Of a DNA stretch of 64,000 nt, positions 51,339 to 59,239 are shown one piece after another; within the stretch, counting starts at the first letter, position 1, and each line of letters starts with the position of its first letter. The position numbers were made by a program, and so were the translations under genes. The DNA lies in the NCBI GenBank assembly GCA_029259355.1, contig JAPDIZ010000002.1:62001-126000 (forward strand), given 5' to 3'. Under the pieces are notes generated by a model that did not search any database, had not been told where the DNA came from, and saw nothing but the letters and a program-made list of their open reading frames with translations. The stretch is from Candidatus Bathyarchaeota archaeon. GTDB lineage: Archaea > Thermoproteota > Bathyarchaeia > JAPDIZ01.

Positions 51339-51953
51339 TTAGCCTCTGGAGGGAAAGTACACGAAGAGGTGGGGATGATGTGGGCGCCTCCCCGAGCCGA
51401 AGAAAGCTATGCAAAACTCCTTATCCCCCATCTGCCTAATTAGCCCAGGCTTTCTCCTCGCCACAAACTCTTTGAAGCGCTGAAGGCTTCCCGGCTGCTG
51501 CTCCTCAGCCCACTCCAGGTACCTAGCGAGAGAAAGCTCTCCGCTGCCGTACATGATCATGTCTATGGCGCTCCTCAGCTGGTCGTCGCTTAGGGAGAGC
51601 GTGTCCTCGAGATCAGCGCGCATCTCCTCAGGTATCCCCGAAAGCCCCAAGAGAAACCTGCATATGCACTTTATGTACTTGGGAAGCCAAGGCGGGTAGT
51701 AGAGCATGCCCTTCGCCTGCACCAGCTCAAGCGTGGGCTTAGACTCGAAGCGCTCCACAAGCTCTTGAGGATAAAACTCCTCCATAAACTCTGAGACTAG
51801 GTATATATCTTCCTCAGAGCCCCCTAGCTCCTTGAGGAGAGGCCTTCTCGAAAGCCTCAGCGTGCTCATCAAGGCATCTCTGCCATACCAAAGCAGCGTC
51901 CACTTTACCAAAGGAAGCGTCTCAAGCACCCCACGTCCGCTCCAAGCAGACAA
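51339..51953 (-). CDS. Hypothetical helical protein
   Basis: The 204-residue protein is mostly helical: SRRPLLKELGGSEEDIYLVS, FYPQELVERFESKPTLELVQ, LPKYIKCICRFLLGLSGIPE, DDQLRSAIDMIMYGSGELSL. No known family. The last 20 residues (SGRRPHHPHLFVYFPSRG) have odd composition, and coding-like sequence continues in a different frame downstream, so the real C-terminus may be longer if an indel is present. It lies 9 nt downstream of the methyltransferase gene. Confidence 0.5.
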   Translation of the reverse strand: MSAWSGRGVLETLPLVKWTLLWYGRDALMSTLRLSRRPLLKELGGSEEDIYLVSEFMEEFYPQELVERFESKPTLELVQAKGMLYYPPWLPKYIKCICRFLLGLSGIPEEMRADLEDTLSLSDDQLRSAIDMIMYGSGELSLARYLEWAEEQQPGSLQRFKEFVARRKPGLIRQMGDKEFCIAFFGSGRRPHHPHLFVYFPSRG

Positions 51954-51962
51954 AGTATTCTT

Positions 51963-52595
51963 TCACCCCGCCTTTACAGCTTTTACGCACACAAAGCCAC
52001 ACCCCTCTAAATCATCTCTCGGATCTTCGGGCGAGGAGAGCTCCCTCCAAGGCTTCATAAGCGTCCCAACTGCTCTACAAACCCTTAGCCCAGCTTTTTC
52101 GAGAGCGACGCTGATGTCGTTTAGGCTAAGCAAATTGATGAAGCGGTAGATGAGGTGTCCATTAGCAGCTTTTCGGGCATATTCCCTGCCTAGCCAGCTC
52201 CTCTTCTCGATATCGCACACCACGACACATCCACCGCTCTTAACCACTCGATGAGCTTCGCCTATGGACGCGTCCACATCTTCGACGAAGCTTAGAGCAG
52301 CGACAAACAGCACGTAGTCGAAGGATTCGTGAACAAATGGAAGCGCTTCTCCAACAGCTCTAACGACCTCAATGCCTTTTTGCTTGGCTACTCTCAACAT
52401 CTTCGAGGATGGATCTACGCCAACAGCTATTCCAAGAGGAGCGGCGAAAGCTGCCGTTCCAACACCGACTTCAAGACCCCTTCCGCTAACACCAAGGGCT
52501 TTGATGGCTTTGAGCTCAGACTCGTAAGCCGCCCAGTTCTCCCGGTACCAGCTGTCGTAGCCCTCAGCGACTTCGTCGAAGACGCGCCAGGACAT
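51963..52595 (-). CDS. Class I SAM-dependent methyltransferase
   Basis: A 210-residue methyltransferase with motif I LEVGVGTAAFAAPLG (about residue 40), acidic loop VGVDPSS, motif GEALPFVHESFDYVLFVAAL and the later EAHRVVKSGGCVVVCDI. This is the UbiE/Methyltransf_11 pattern; small molecules are typical substrates. I chose ATG 52595 (start of MSWRVFDEVAEGYDSWY, the normal beginning of the family) over 52616. It shares the strand with the hypothetical gene downstream. Confidence 0.85.
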   Translation of the reverse strand: MSWRVFDEVAEGYDSWYRENWAAYESELKAIKALGVSGRGLEVGVGTAAFAAPLGIAVGVDPSSKMLRVAKQKGIEVVRAVGEALPFVHESFDYVLFVAALSFVEDVDASIGEAHRVVKSGGCVVVCDIEKRSWLGREYARKAANGHLIYRFINLLSLNDISVALEKAGLRVCRAVGTLMKPWRELSSPEDPRDDLEGCGFVCVKAVKAG

Positions 52596-52665
52596 ACCAC
52601 GCAGATTCCTCGGCAAAGCTGAAAAAGTTTAAGCGCGCCTCCTCCGAAATACTCCGTGAAAAGCC

Positions 52666-53121
52666 ATGAGCACTAGGGAAGAGCCCTTTCCCCACCCCGA
52701 AGTGGGAGAGCTGAGGCTTACCGCTAGGAGAGTTGGTGACAGGGTTTTGATCAAGCTCGTCGGGTATGGCTCCAAGCTGGTTTGGGACGCCAGATCCTCT
52801 TGGGAGGGGCCGAAGCAAGCCGTTGTCGAGGTTTTTCCAAAGGAGCGAAGAGTTGTTGCCTGCGAGTACGCCCTAGCTGAGGCTCGAAAAGCTGGAGACG
52901 AGATGTACCTATCGGCTGTGATATACGACAGGGGGGTGAGAGACAGCGAGTTTGCCCTCAAGCTCCTCAAACGCATAGAGGAGATCGCGTTCGAAGAGCT
53001 TGGCGAGGCTAAGGAGGTTAGGTTCGTCGCAGCCGCTGGCTCCCCCAGCGAATCCGTTCTCCGAGAACTGGGCTATGTGAGGAGGGGGCTCTTCTACTCA
53101 AAGCGAGTTGGGGGAGAATAG
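52666..53121 (+). CDS. Hypothetical protein, possible GNAT-like fold
   Basis: A 151-residue protein with antiparallel-strand-rich N-terminus (LRLTARRVGDRVLIKLVGYG) and a C-terminal AAGSPSESVLRELGYVRRGL similar to the last strand-helix of GNAT enzymes. The standard acetyl-CoA-binding motif (R/QxxGxG/A) is not seen, so activity is doubtful. Its stop lies just before the DUF72-fusion gene, which starts at once, so they are probably cotranscribed. Confidence 0.45.
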   Translation: MSTREEPFPHPEVGELRLTARRVGDRVLIKLVGYGSKLVWDARSSWEGPKQAVVEVFPKERRVVACEYALAEARKAGDEMYLSAVIYDRGVRDSEFALKLLKRIEEIAFEELGEAKEVRFVAAAGSPSESVLRELGYVRRGLFYSKRVGGE

Positions 53122-53122
53122 A

Positions 53123-54295
53123 GTGGTTAGAGTTCTCTTGGGAACCTCTGGTTGGAGCTACGAAGAGTGGGTTGGGCCATTCTACCCATCTCCTGAGGAG
53201 AACAAGCTAGCCTACTACTCCAAGGTGTTTGACATAGCCGAAATAGACTCCACCTTCTACTCCTACCCAAGCAAGGGTATGGTGCTTGCCTTACTCCGCG
53301 GAACACGCCCCGGCTTCGTTTTCACCGCAAAGGTTCCGAGAGAGATCACCCACAAGAAGAAGCTAGACGTTAAGCAGGGGGTTGAGGAGGATCTCAAGCG
53401 CTTTTGCGAGCTCATGGAGCCACTGAACACTTGGGGAAAGCTTGGGTGCTTGCTAATCCAGCTCCACCCTAGGCTGGAGTTCAGCCCCCAGCTCTTCGAA
53501 GACTTCCTACAGGTGCTTCCACCGGGCTTTAGGTATGCTGTGGAGTTTAGACACCCCTCTTGGCTGACGAAAGAGGCTTTTTCCCTACTCGAAAAGTATG
53601 AGGTCGCCTACACCGTGGTGGACGAGCCCCACCTACCGCCAGAGGTTCACGTAACAGCTAGGTTCGCCTACCTCAGGTGGCACGGCAGGGGTAAGAGGCC
53701 TTGGTACAACTACCGCTACAAGATCGAGGAGCTCGAGCCTTGGGTTCCCCGAGTTAGGCAGATAGCTGATCAAGTCGATGAGCTGTACGGGTTCTTCAAC
53801 AACCACTTCAGCGCATACGCTGTGGAGAACTGCCTCCAGATGCTCAAGCTGCTGGGCATCATAAAGCCTGAGCAGGAAGAGGCTTTGAGAGCTATAGAGG
53901 AATATCGCGAAAAACAGCTTGTGCCCAAGCCCATAACCCCCTCGCTGGAGCAGCTGTCGAAGGATTTGGAGGACATGACCGTCGATGAGCTGCTCACCGC
54001 TTTCATGGACGCTCGCAGGCTTAGGAGAGCTGTTGAGATACCCGATGAGGAGCTGGAGGTGTTTGAAGCCTCAGAGAGAGGTGTTGAGGCGAGGATACGC
54101 GACTATTCCATCCACATAGATGCGGAAAACAGGCTGTTGGTTCACGACTGCGCAGATTGGTCGAGGTGCGCCCCAACCAAGACCTTCTGCAAACATGTGG
54201 GTAAGCTGATGATGTCACTTCCAGAAGAAGTAGCTGCAAGGATATTGAGGGATATGTGGGAAAACAGAGATGCTTGGAGGTTTAAGGAGGCTTAG
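53123..54295 (+). CDS. DUF72 protein with C-terminal SWIM-like domain
   Basis: Residues about 1-245 are a DUF72 TIM-barrel (LLGTSGWSYEEWVGPFYP, EIDSTFYSYPSKGMVL, VEFRHPSWL, YLRWHGRGKRPWYNY). The extra about 145 residues end with HIDAENRLLVHDCADWSRC and TFCKHVGKLMMSLPEEVA, a C..C....CxH arrangement resembling a SWIM zinc finger, which often binds DNA or protein. DUF72 proteins are normally about 240-300 residues, so this is a fusion. The GTG at 53123 follows GGGGGA by 8 nt. The function of DUF72 is unknown. Confidence 0.8.
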   Translation: MVRVLLGTSGWSYEEWVGPFYPSPEENKLAYYSKVFDIAEIDSTFYSYPSKGMVLALLRGTRPGFVFTAKVPREITHKKKLDVKQGVEEDLKRFCELMEPLNTWGKLGCLLIQLHPRLEFSPQLFEDFLQVLPPGFRYAVEFRHPSWLTKEAFSLLEKYEVAYTVVDEPHLPPEVHVTARFAYLRWHGRGKRPWYNYRYKIEELEPWVPRVRQIADQVDELYGFFNNHFSAYAVENCLQMLKLLGIIKPEQEEALRAIEEYREKQLVPKPITPSLEQLSKDLEDMTVDELLTAFMDARRLRRAVEIPDEELEVFEASERGVEARIRDYSIHIDAENRLLVHDCADWSRCAPTKTFCKHVGKLMMSLPEEVAARILRDMWENRDAWRFKEA

Positions 54296-54298
54296 CCG

Positions 54299-54883
54299 CT
54301 AGGCTGCGGTCTTCTTTCTCTTCTTCTTAACAGGCCACATGACGAACTCGCAGTAGGGATCTCCCTTAGCCACGCATTGACGCTCCTCACCGTCCATGGG
54401 GACGCCCAAAGCCCACTCCATCAGACCCAAGGTAAATCCTAGAACTAGGCTGCACGTAGGCCTATCGCTTTTTCCCCAGCAATCAGCTTCGAAGGAGTTG
54501 ACCATTTTGAAAATAGCTTCACCCGTTTTTCGGCTGAACTTGCTGTAGATCATCTTCCCCCACCCAAGCCTCCTCCATATGTTGGCTATGGCTACGATGA
54601 GCTTTGTCTTGCTCACGTCTGGGGGGAGGTTTTCGAAGTTCCTCAGCTCAGCTTTCGCACCCTCTCTACCCGCTTCCTTCAGCAAGTCAAAGAGCGTATC
54701 TTCGTCCACCGCTGAGAGCGTTCTCCTCAGGATAGCTCCGAAAAGCTCTTTTGGCATGACTGTTGAGCGCTCTATTATCGATAGGTATCCTTCCTCCTCA
54801 CGCCAGTCTAGGAAGTCTCTTACGCTTTTTCTGCGCTCAAGAACCTCTATCAGAGGCTTTACCTTTTCGGCAGCGTCGGACAT
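54299..54883 (-). CDS. V4R-domain protein
   Basis: A 194-residue protein ending in EERQCVAKGDPYCEFVMWP, the signature of the 4-vinyl reductase (V4R) small-molecule/metal-binding domain (ERQC..GD..C.F), preceded by CSLVLGFTLGLMEWALG. V4R domains occur in bacteriochlorophyll reductases, phenol-sensing regulators and many archaeal signalling proteins. There is no DNA-binding domain. It lies convergent with the DUF72 fusion and upstream on the same strand of nothing close; FwdB lies 114 nt further. Confidence 0.75.
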   Translation of the reverse strand: MSDAAEKVKPLIEVLERRKSVRDFLDWREEEGYLSIIERSTVMPKELFGAILRRTLSAVDEDTLFDLLKEAGREGAKAELRNFENLPPDVSKTKLIVAIANIWRRLGWGKMIYSKFSRKTGEAIFKMVNSFEADCWGKSDRPTCSLVLGFTLGLMEWALGVPMDGEERQCVAKGDPYCEFVMWPVKKKRKKTAA

Positions 54884-54997
54884 GCGTACATATCCTCCAC
54901 AAATTACTTATCTTTTTCAGAAGTATTAAACCTTTCCTACATATGACCAATCAATTATTTACCTATGTAAAAATAGGAAGAAGGTGTGAGCAACGGC

Positions 54998-56287
54998 TTA
55001 CAGCTGCTTCAGCAGCTTATCCAAGACCTCTTCGTCGGATGGAAAGCGCCCCACCAGCCCCCCTATAGGCGATAAAGTAACCACCTCTTCGTCCATCCTC
55101 GTCGCATGTCCTCCGCTTTCAACCCCGGGAACCGCAACCGGTATTACGATATCAGCGTGTTTCGCTGTCAAGCTAAGCCTGTAGTCCAAGACTATTGTAG
55201 GTATCGACCTGATTCTTTGGGCGATTTCCGATGGAAGCGACGAGAGAGGATCTGAGCCGACTATTAGTGCAGAATCGTACTCCCAGCTTAGCAGGGCGTC
55301 GAGCGCGCTTTCTCCTCGCCTAGCAACTTCACCTCCTTCACCAAAGTCTATGGCGAAGGGCCCTCCTCCTGCGTCTAAGCTCTTGATAACCGCGCCCACC
55401 ATGTTGTAGTGTCCAGCCATGGGCATCGCTATACAGCTCTTTCCGTTTTGGTTTAGCAGCTGAACCAGTCTGTAGAAGAGTTCCACGTTTTCCTTTCCCT
55501 TTCCACTGTGGGTTAAGCCGAGACCATAGAATATGGCTGTGTATGGCCTCTGCTTTAGCACATCTACAAACTCGAGAAAGGTCTTGAGGGGTATCCCTGC
55601 GACCTCCTCTCTCTGGATAGGCTTTCCCTCAAGCTCACTGATGAGTGCGGATAGAAGCTCTGCGTCACCACCTGGGTTGATTAGCAGCTTATTCATCGCC
55701 ACTTTTACTGTGCTGGTCATGCGAATATCAACGGCTGAGAGCATGCGCGTCTCGATGCCTCGCGGAACCCGTTCCCCACGTGGAAAGACAGCGTATCTGC
55801 TCATGTGCCTCAAGTGGTTGTCGCCGGGGTTTGCTCCCCAGAAAACAACATGGTCAGCGTTGTTCAAAACCTCCTCTAGCTTTGGAAGCCCCATACCCAG
55901 CTTCTTGGCGAGGTATATGGAGTAGCCGTGGCATATCCACATGGTTCCATCAAAGATGCCGCCAAGCTTTTTGGCGATCTCAAGCCCCAAGTCGATGGCT
56001 TCGTTTGTTGCGCAAGACCATCCATACAGAAGAGGCTTCTTTGACGACTTCAGCACTTCAGCTGCCTTAGAAATCGCTTCATCGAGCGAAACCTCTCTAA
56101 ACGATCCATTTGAGGAAAGCAGAGGGGCTTTCAGCCTTTGTGGGGAAAACGCAAACATCACCTTATCGTAACCATGCATGCAGATGTGGTAGAGCTTGGA
56201 AACCACACCATCCTCCATCTCGTACTCGATGTCATCGCATAGAAGAGAGCACCCAGTACACACGAGGGTTTGCCCCAGCCCCTCCAC
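54998..56287 (-). CDS. fwdB: Formylmethanofuran dehydrogenase subunit B-like (W/Mo pterin)
   Basis: A 429-residue pterin enzyme. CTGCSLLCDDIEYEMEDGVV (CxxCxxxC) and a later Cys (ICMHG) bind the [4Fe-4S] cluster; SCATNEAIDLGLEIAKKLGG and ICHGYSIYLAKKLG correspond to the FwdB block around the metal-binding Cys; VFWGANPGDNHLRHMSRYAV and VIPVAVPGVESGGHATRMDE are later family blocks. FwdB reduces CO2 to a formyl group or oxidises it. The partners FwdA and FwdC are not in this window. It is cotranscribed after the Fe-S protein (6-nt gap). Confidence 0.85.
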   Translation of the reverse strand: MEGLGQTLVCTGCSLLCDDIEYEMEDGVVSKLYHICMHGYDKVMFAFSPQRLKAPLLSSNGSFREVSLDEAISKAAEVLKSSKKPLLYGWSCATNEAIDLGLEIAKKLGGIFDGTMWICHGYSIYLAKKLGMGLPKLEEVLNNADHVVFWGANPGDNHLRHMSRYAVFPRGERVPRGIETRMLSAVDIRMTSTVKVAMNKLLINPGGDAELLSALISELEGKPIQREEVAGIPLKTFLEFVDVLKQRPYTAIFYGLGLTHSGKGKENVELFYRLVQLLNQNGKSCIAMPMAGHYNMVGAVIKSLDAGGGPFAIDFGEGGEVARRGESALDALLSWEYDSALIVGSDPLSSLPSEIAQRIRSIPTIVLDYRLSLTAKHADIVIPVAVPGVESGGHATRMDEEVVTLSPIGGLVGRFPSDEEVLDKLLKQL

Positions 56288-56293
56288 CTCCGC

Positions 56294-56770
56294 CTAGAAT
56301 ATCTCAATCGCCCCCGAGTAGCAGTATTCTTCACATACGCGGCAATTGATCCTCTCGGGTGGGAAGCGCCTGCACTTCTCTAGGTCGAGTATCTTGGCTT
56401 TTCCGTTCTCAACCAAGAAGATTAGGTCAAACCTCTTTACCCCAATTCCCTTCGCTATCTTGGGCTCTATGGACACATTTACTGGACAAACCACTACGCA
56501 GTTTCCGCAGCCCGTGCACTTATCTGGGTCGAGCTTTATACCTGTTTCAGCCATTTCCTCCATGGGCTTGAGCAAAGTCTTCAGCTTTTCGAGGTTGGCG
56601 GCATACTTTGGGTCTCGAAAGAGCGGTGGGCAATCCTCGAGCTTGTTTTTACCCAAAAGCAGGTTGGTCGCAAAAGCTATGCAAGATGGGTAGCCGCACT
56701 CCTTGCAGTTGGTCTTAGGAAGGAGGTTATAGACCTCTAGGGGGCTTAGCTTCTTAGACTTCTCGCTCAT
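56294..56770 (-). CDS. Fe-S protein with Fes (CODH/ACS-like) domain and two 4Fe-4S clusters
   Basis: The first about 60 residues are a Fes-type domain (LPKTNCKECGYPSCIAFATN), as found in the acetyl-CoA decarbonylase/synthase and related corrinoid proteins, usually binding a [4Fe-4S] cluster. Two ferredoxin motifs follow: CTGCGNCVVVCPVN and CRVCEEYCYSG. It probably transfers electrons to FwdB, whose gene is immediately downstream, and resembles FwdG-like subunits in size. The promoter TATA lies at 56803-56812 on the minus strand. Confidence 0.8.
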   Translation of the reverse strand: MSEKSKKLSPLEVYNLLPKTNCKECGYPSCIAFATNLLLGKNKLEDCPPLFRDPKYAANLEKLKTLLKPMEEMAETGIKLDPDKCTGCGNCVVVCPVNVSIEPKIAKGIGVKRFDLIFLVENGKAKILDLEKCRRFPPERINCRVCEEYCYSGAIEIF

Positions 56771-56802
56771 CCCTCGCCGCCGCCAAGCAATACCGAACTC
56801 AC

Positions 56803-56812
56803 ATTTTTATAA
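56803..56812 (-). promoter_or_regulatory. TATA box for fwd Fe-S/FwdB unit
   Basis: TTTATAAAAA on the minus strand is 30-40 bp before the ATG at 56770, within the 51-bp divergent space. Forward it reads TTTTTATAAA, too close to the 56822 ATG to serve that gene in the normal way, so the HdrA gene may use another promoter or a later start. Confidence 0.5.
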
Positions 56813-56821
56813 ACTTCGGAT

Positions 56822-59239
56822 ATGGTCTATTGGTTAAGCCCTAGCTTCTCCAGTAAGGGGGTCTACGAGTTAGCGAAGAAGACGGCTTTGTTCATTTGTA
56901 GATGCGGAACAAACATCGCTAGCGTGGTAGATATTGAGGAACTCGTAGACCGCTTTTCAAAGAGAGAGGACTTGGTCGTAGTAGAGGATCTGCACCTCTG
57001 CGGAGACGAAGGCCTTAGAAAGATCGAGGAGGTTCTCCGCAACCAAGAAGTCGATAGAGTGGTGGTGGCGGGGTGCACGGATAGGCTGCATGGAGAGCTT
57101 TTCAAGTCGGTGGTTGAGAGAGCTGGCCTAAACCCAGGCTTTTTGAAGATAGCCAACATAAGGGAGCAGTGCAGCTGGGTCCACTGGATGGATAGCGAGA
57201 GAGCGACGGAGAAGGCAGCCTCTTTGATCGAGATGGCTTTGGAAGCCGTAGAGCACTCGTCAGAGACTAGGAAGGCCAAGGTCCCTGTTGTGCGGAGGGT
57301 TTTGGTGATCGGCGGGGGAGTAGCGGGGATTACGGCCGCCACCAACTTGGCTGATGCAGGCTTCGAGGTTTATCTGGTTGAGAAGTCGGGCTTCATAGGA
57401 GGGCACATGGCCAAGTGGGACAAGCTGTTTCCTACATTCGACTGCTCCATGTGCATACTTGGCCCGCTTATGTCGGAGCTAGCTCACAAGCCAAACGTCA
57501 AGATACTGGCGCTTAGCGAGGTAGTCGAGGTCTGGGGTTCTCCGGGAAACTACTTCGCTAGGATAAGGGTCAAGCCTAGATACGTGGATGAGGAGAAGTG
57601 TGATGGATGCGATAGATGCTTAGATGTCTGCCCCGTCGAAGTTCCCGACGAGTACAACTACGGCATAGGCTTTAGAAAAGCCATCGTCAAGCCGTTTCCA
57701 GAGGCAATACCCATAGCCCCCTACATCGATATGGAGAACTGCATCGGGTGCCAGTCCTGCGTAGGCATCTGCGAGCCGCAGGCGATCTCTTTTGAGCAGA
57801 GGGAGATGGAGATCGTCGAGCGCTTTGGAGCTATAATCGTGGCAACGGGCTACAAGCCCTTCGACCCCACGCCTCTCGCTGAGTACGGATATGGCAGGTA
57901 CGCGAACGTGATAACCGCTCCCGAGCTTGAGAGACTCATCCACCCCGGAGGACCCACTGAGGGGGTGCTGGCGAGACCCTCTGATGGAAGAGTGCCCAAG
58001 TCGGTCTGCTTCATACAATGCGTGGGCAGCAGATCGGATAGGCCTGTGAGCAGGCCCTACTGCAGCCGCGTCTGCTGCACCTACGCTATGAAAGAAGCTA
58101 TGCAGATCAAGATGAGCTGGCCAGATACACAGGTCTACATAATTTACATAGACCTGAGAGCATTTGGCAAGGGGCACGAGGAGCTCTACAGAAAAGCTGC
58201 TGAAGCTGGCATAGTCTTCATTAGGGGAGGAGTCGAGGTTCAGGAGATTCCGGAAAGCAAAAACCTCCTTCTGAGAGTGGAGGATACCCTAAGCGGAAGG
58301 GTGCTGGAGATAGAGGCTGAGCTCGTCGTGCTAAGCGTCGGCATAGACCACAACCCGGACAACGAGCAGCTAGCATCCGTGCTACGCATCCCCCTAGACG
58401 AAAACGGCTTCTTCTCGGAAGCGCACCCCAAGCTGAGGCCATCTGACACCGTTAGAAAGGGCATATTTGTAGCGGGAACTTGCCAAGGCCCAAAGGACAT
58501 CAACGACACCGTCGCCCACGCTGGGCTCGCTGCCCTCAGGTGCGCTGCCTTCCTCTCCGAGCCCGAGGTAGAGGTCGAGCTACTCTCACCAACCTACGAC
58601 CCCTCACAGTGCCACAAGTGCCTCCTATGCGTTAGGAGCTGCGACTTCCAAGCCATAAGCTACCAAGAGGGGAAGATAGCCGTTGACGACCTCGCATGCG
58701 CTGGGTGTGGAGCTTGCGTATCCGTTTGCCCCACCGGAGCGCTGGAGCTTCCCTACATCAACGACGCAGAGGTGTTTGCAGCTCTAGAGGCTGCGCTGAA
58801 AAACAGGAACGAAAGGCCTCTGGTCGTAGGGTTCTTGTGTAACTGGTGTGGGTATGCGGCGGCTGACAACGCAGGTGTTAAGCGCATCCCCTACCCCACC
58901 AACATAAGGATAATAAAGGTTCCCTGCACCGCGAGGATAAACCCTCTGTTCATACTGAAGGCTTTTTCGCTGGGAGCTGATGGGGTAGCGGTGATCGGGT
59001 GCTACGAAAACGACTGCCACTATAGGGGAGGGTTTAGGAAGGCTAAGTCGATGGTTAATAGCGTAAAGAAGCTTTTGGAGGCTATTGGGCTAGATGAAAG
59101 GAGGCTCCTCATCGAAAGCGTCTCAGCCTCTGAGGGAGAGAAGTTTGCTAAGCTGATAAGCGACTTCATCGCTCAGCTCGCTGAGCTAGGGCCCCTAGGA
59201 AGCGAGCTCGGAGGAGGTGGCGATGAGCGAAGCGTCTAG
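56822..59239 (+). CDS. HdrA-MvhD fusion, electron-bifurcating flavoprotein
   Basis: The 805-residue protein has an HdrA body: FICRCGTNIASVVDIEEL (N-terminal HdrA motif), VVAGCTDRLHGELF, GGGVAGITAATNLADAG (FAD), FPTFDCSMCILGPLMSEL (HdrA Cys), CDGCDRCLDVCPVEVP and CIGCQSCVGICEPQAI (clusters), SVGSRSDRP and CHKCLLCVRSCDFQA and CAGCGACVSVCPTGALELP. The last about 160 residues are MvhD-like: VVGFLCNWCGYAAADNAGVK and GCYENDCHYRGG. Fused HdrA-MvhD passes electrons between hydrogenase or formate/FwdB and heterodisulfide reductase or ferredoxin. It is divergent from FwdB and coupled to the polyferredoxin by a 17-bp overlap. Confidence 0.9.
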   Translation: MVYWLSPSFSSKGVYELAKKTALFICRCGTNIASVVDIEELVDRFSKREDLVVVEDLHLCGDEGLRKIEEVLRNQEVDRVVVAGCTDRLHGELFKSVVERAGLNPGFLKIANIREQCSWVHWMDSERATEKAASLIEMALEAVEHSSETRKAKVPVVRRVLVIGGGVAGITAATNLADAGFEVYLVEKSGFIGGHMAKWDKLFPTFDCSMCILGPLMSELAHKPNVKILALSEVVEVWGSPGNYFARIRVKPRYVDEEKCDGCDRCLDVCPVEVPDEYNYGIGFRKAIVKPFPEAIPIAPYIDMENCIGCQSCVGICEPQAISFEQREMEIVERFGAIIVATGYKPFDPTPLAEYGYGRYANVITAPELERLIHPGGPTEGVLARPSDGRVPKSVCFIQCVGSRSDRPVSRPYCSRVCCTYAMKEAMQIKMSWPDTQVYIIYIDLRAFGKGHEELYRKAAEAGIVFIRGGVEVQEIPESKNLLLRVEDTLSGRVLEIEAELVVLSVGIDHNPDNEQLASVLRIPLDENGFFSEAHPKLRPSDTVRKGIFVAGTCQGPKDINDTVAHAGLAALRCAAFLSEPEVEVELLSPTYDPSQCHKCLLCVRSCDFQAISYQEGKIAVDDLACAGCGACVSVCPTGALELPYINDAEVFAALEAALKNRNERPLVVGFLCNWCGYAAADNAGVKRIPYPTNIRIIKVPCTARINPLFILKAFSLGADGVAVIGCYENDCHYRGGFRKAKSMVNSVKKLLEAIGLDERRLLIESVSASEGEKFAKLISDFIAQLAELGPLGSELGGGGDERSV

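Noticed and set aside
51243-51443. Plus-strand ORF with PSGVGKTSL, looking like a Walker A motif
   Set aside because: It is antisense to coding-like sequence on the minus strand, has no surrounding ATPase motifs and lies within the gap of two convergent genes.
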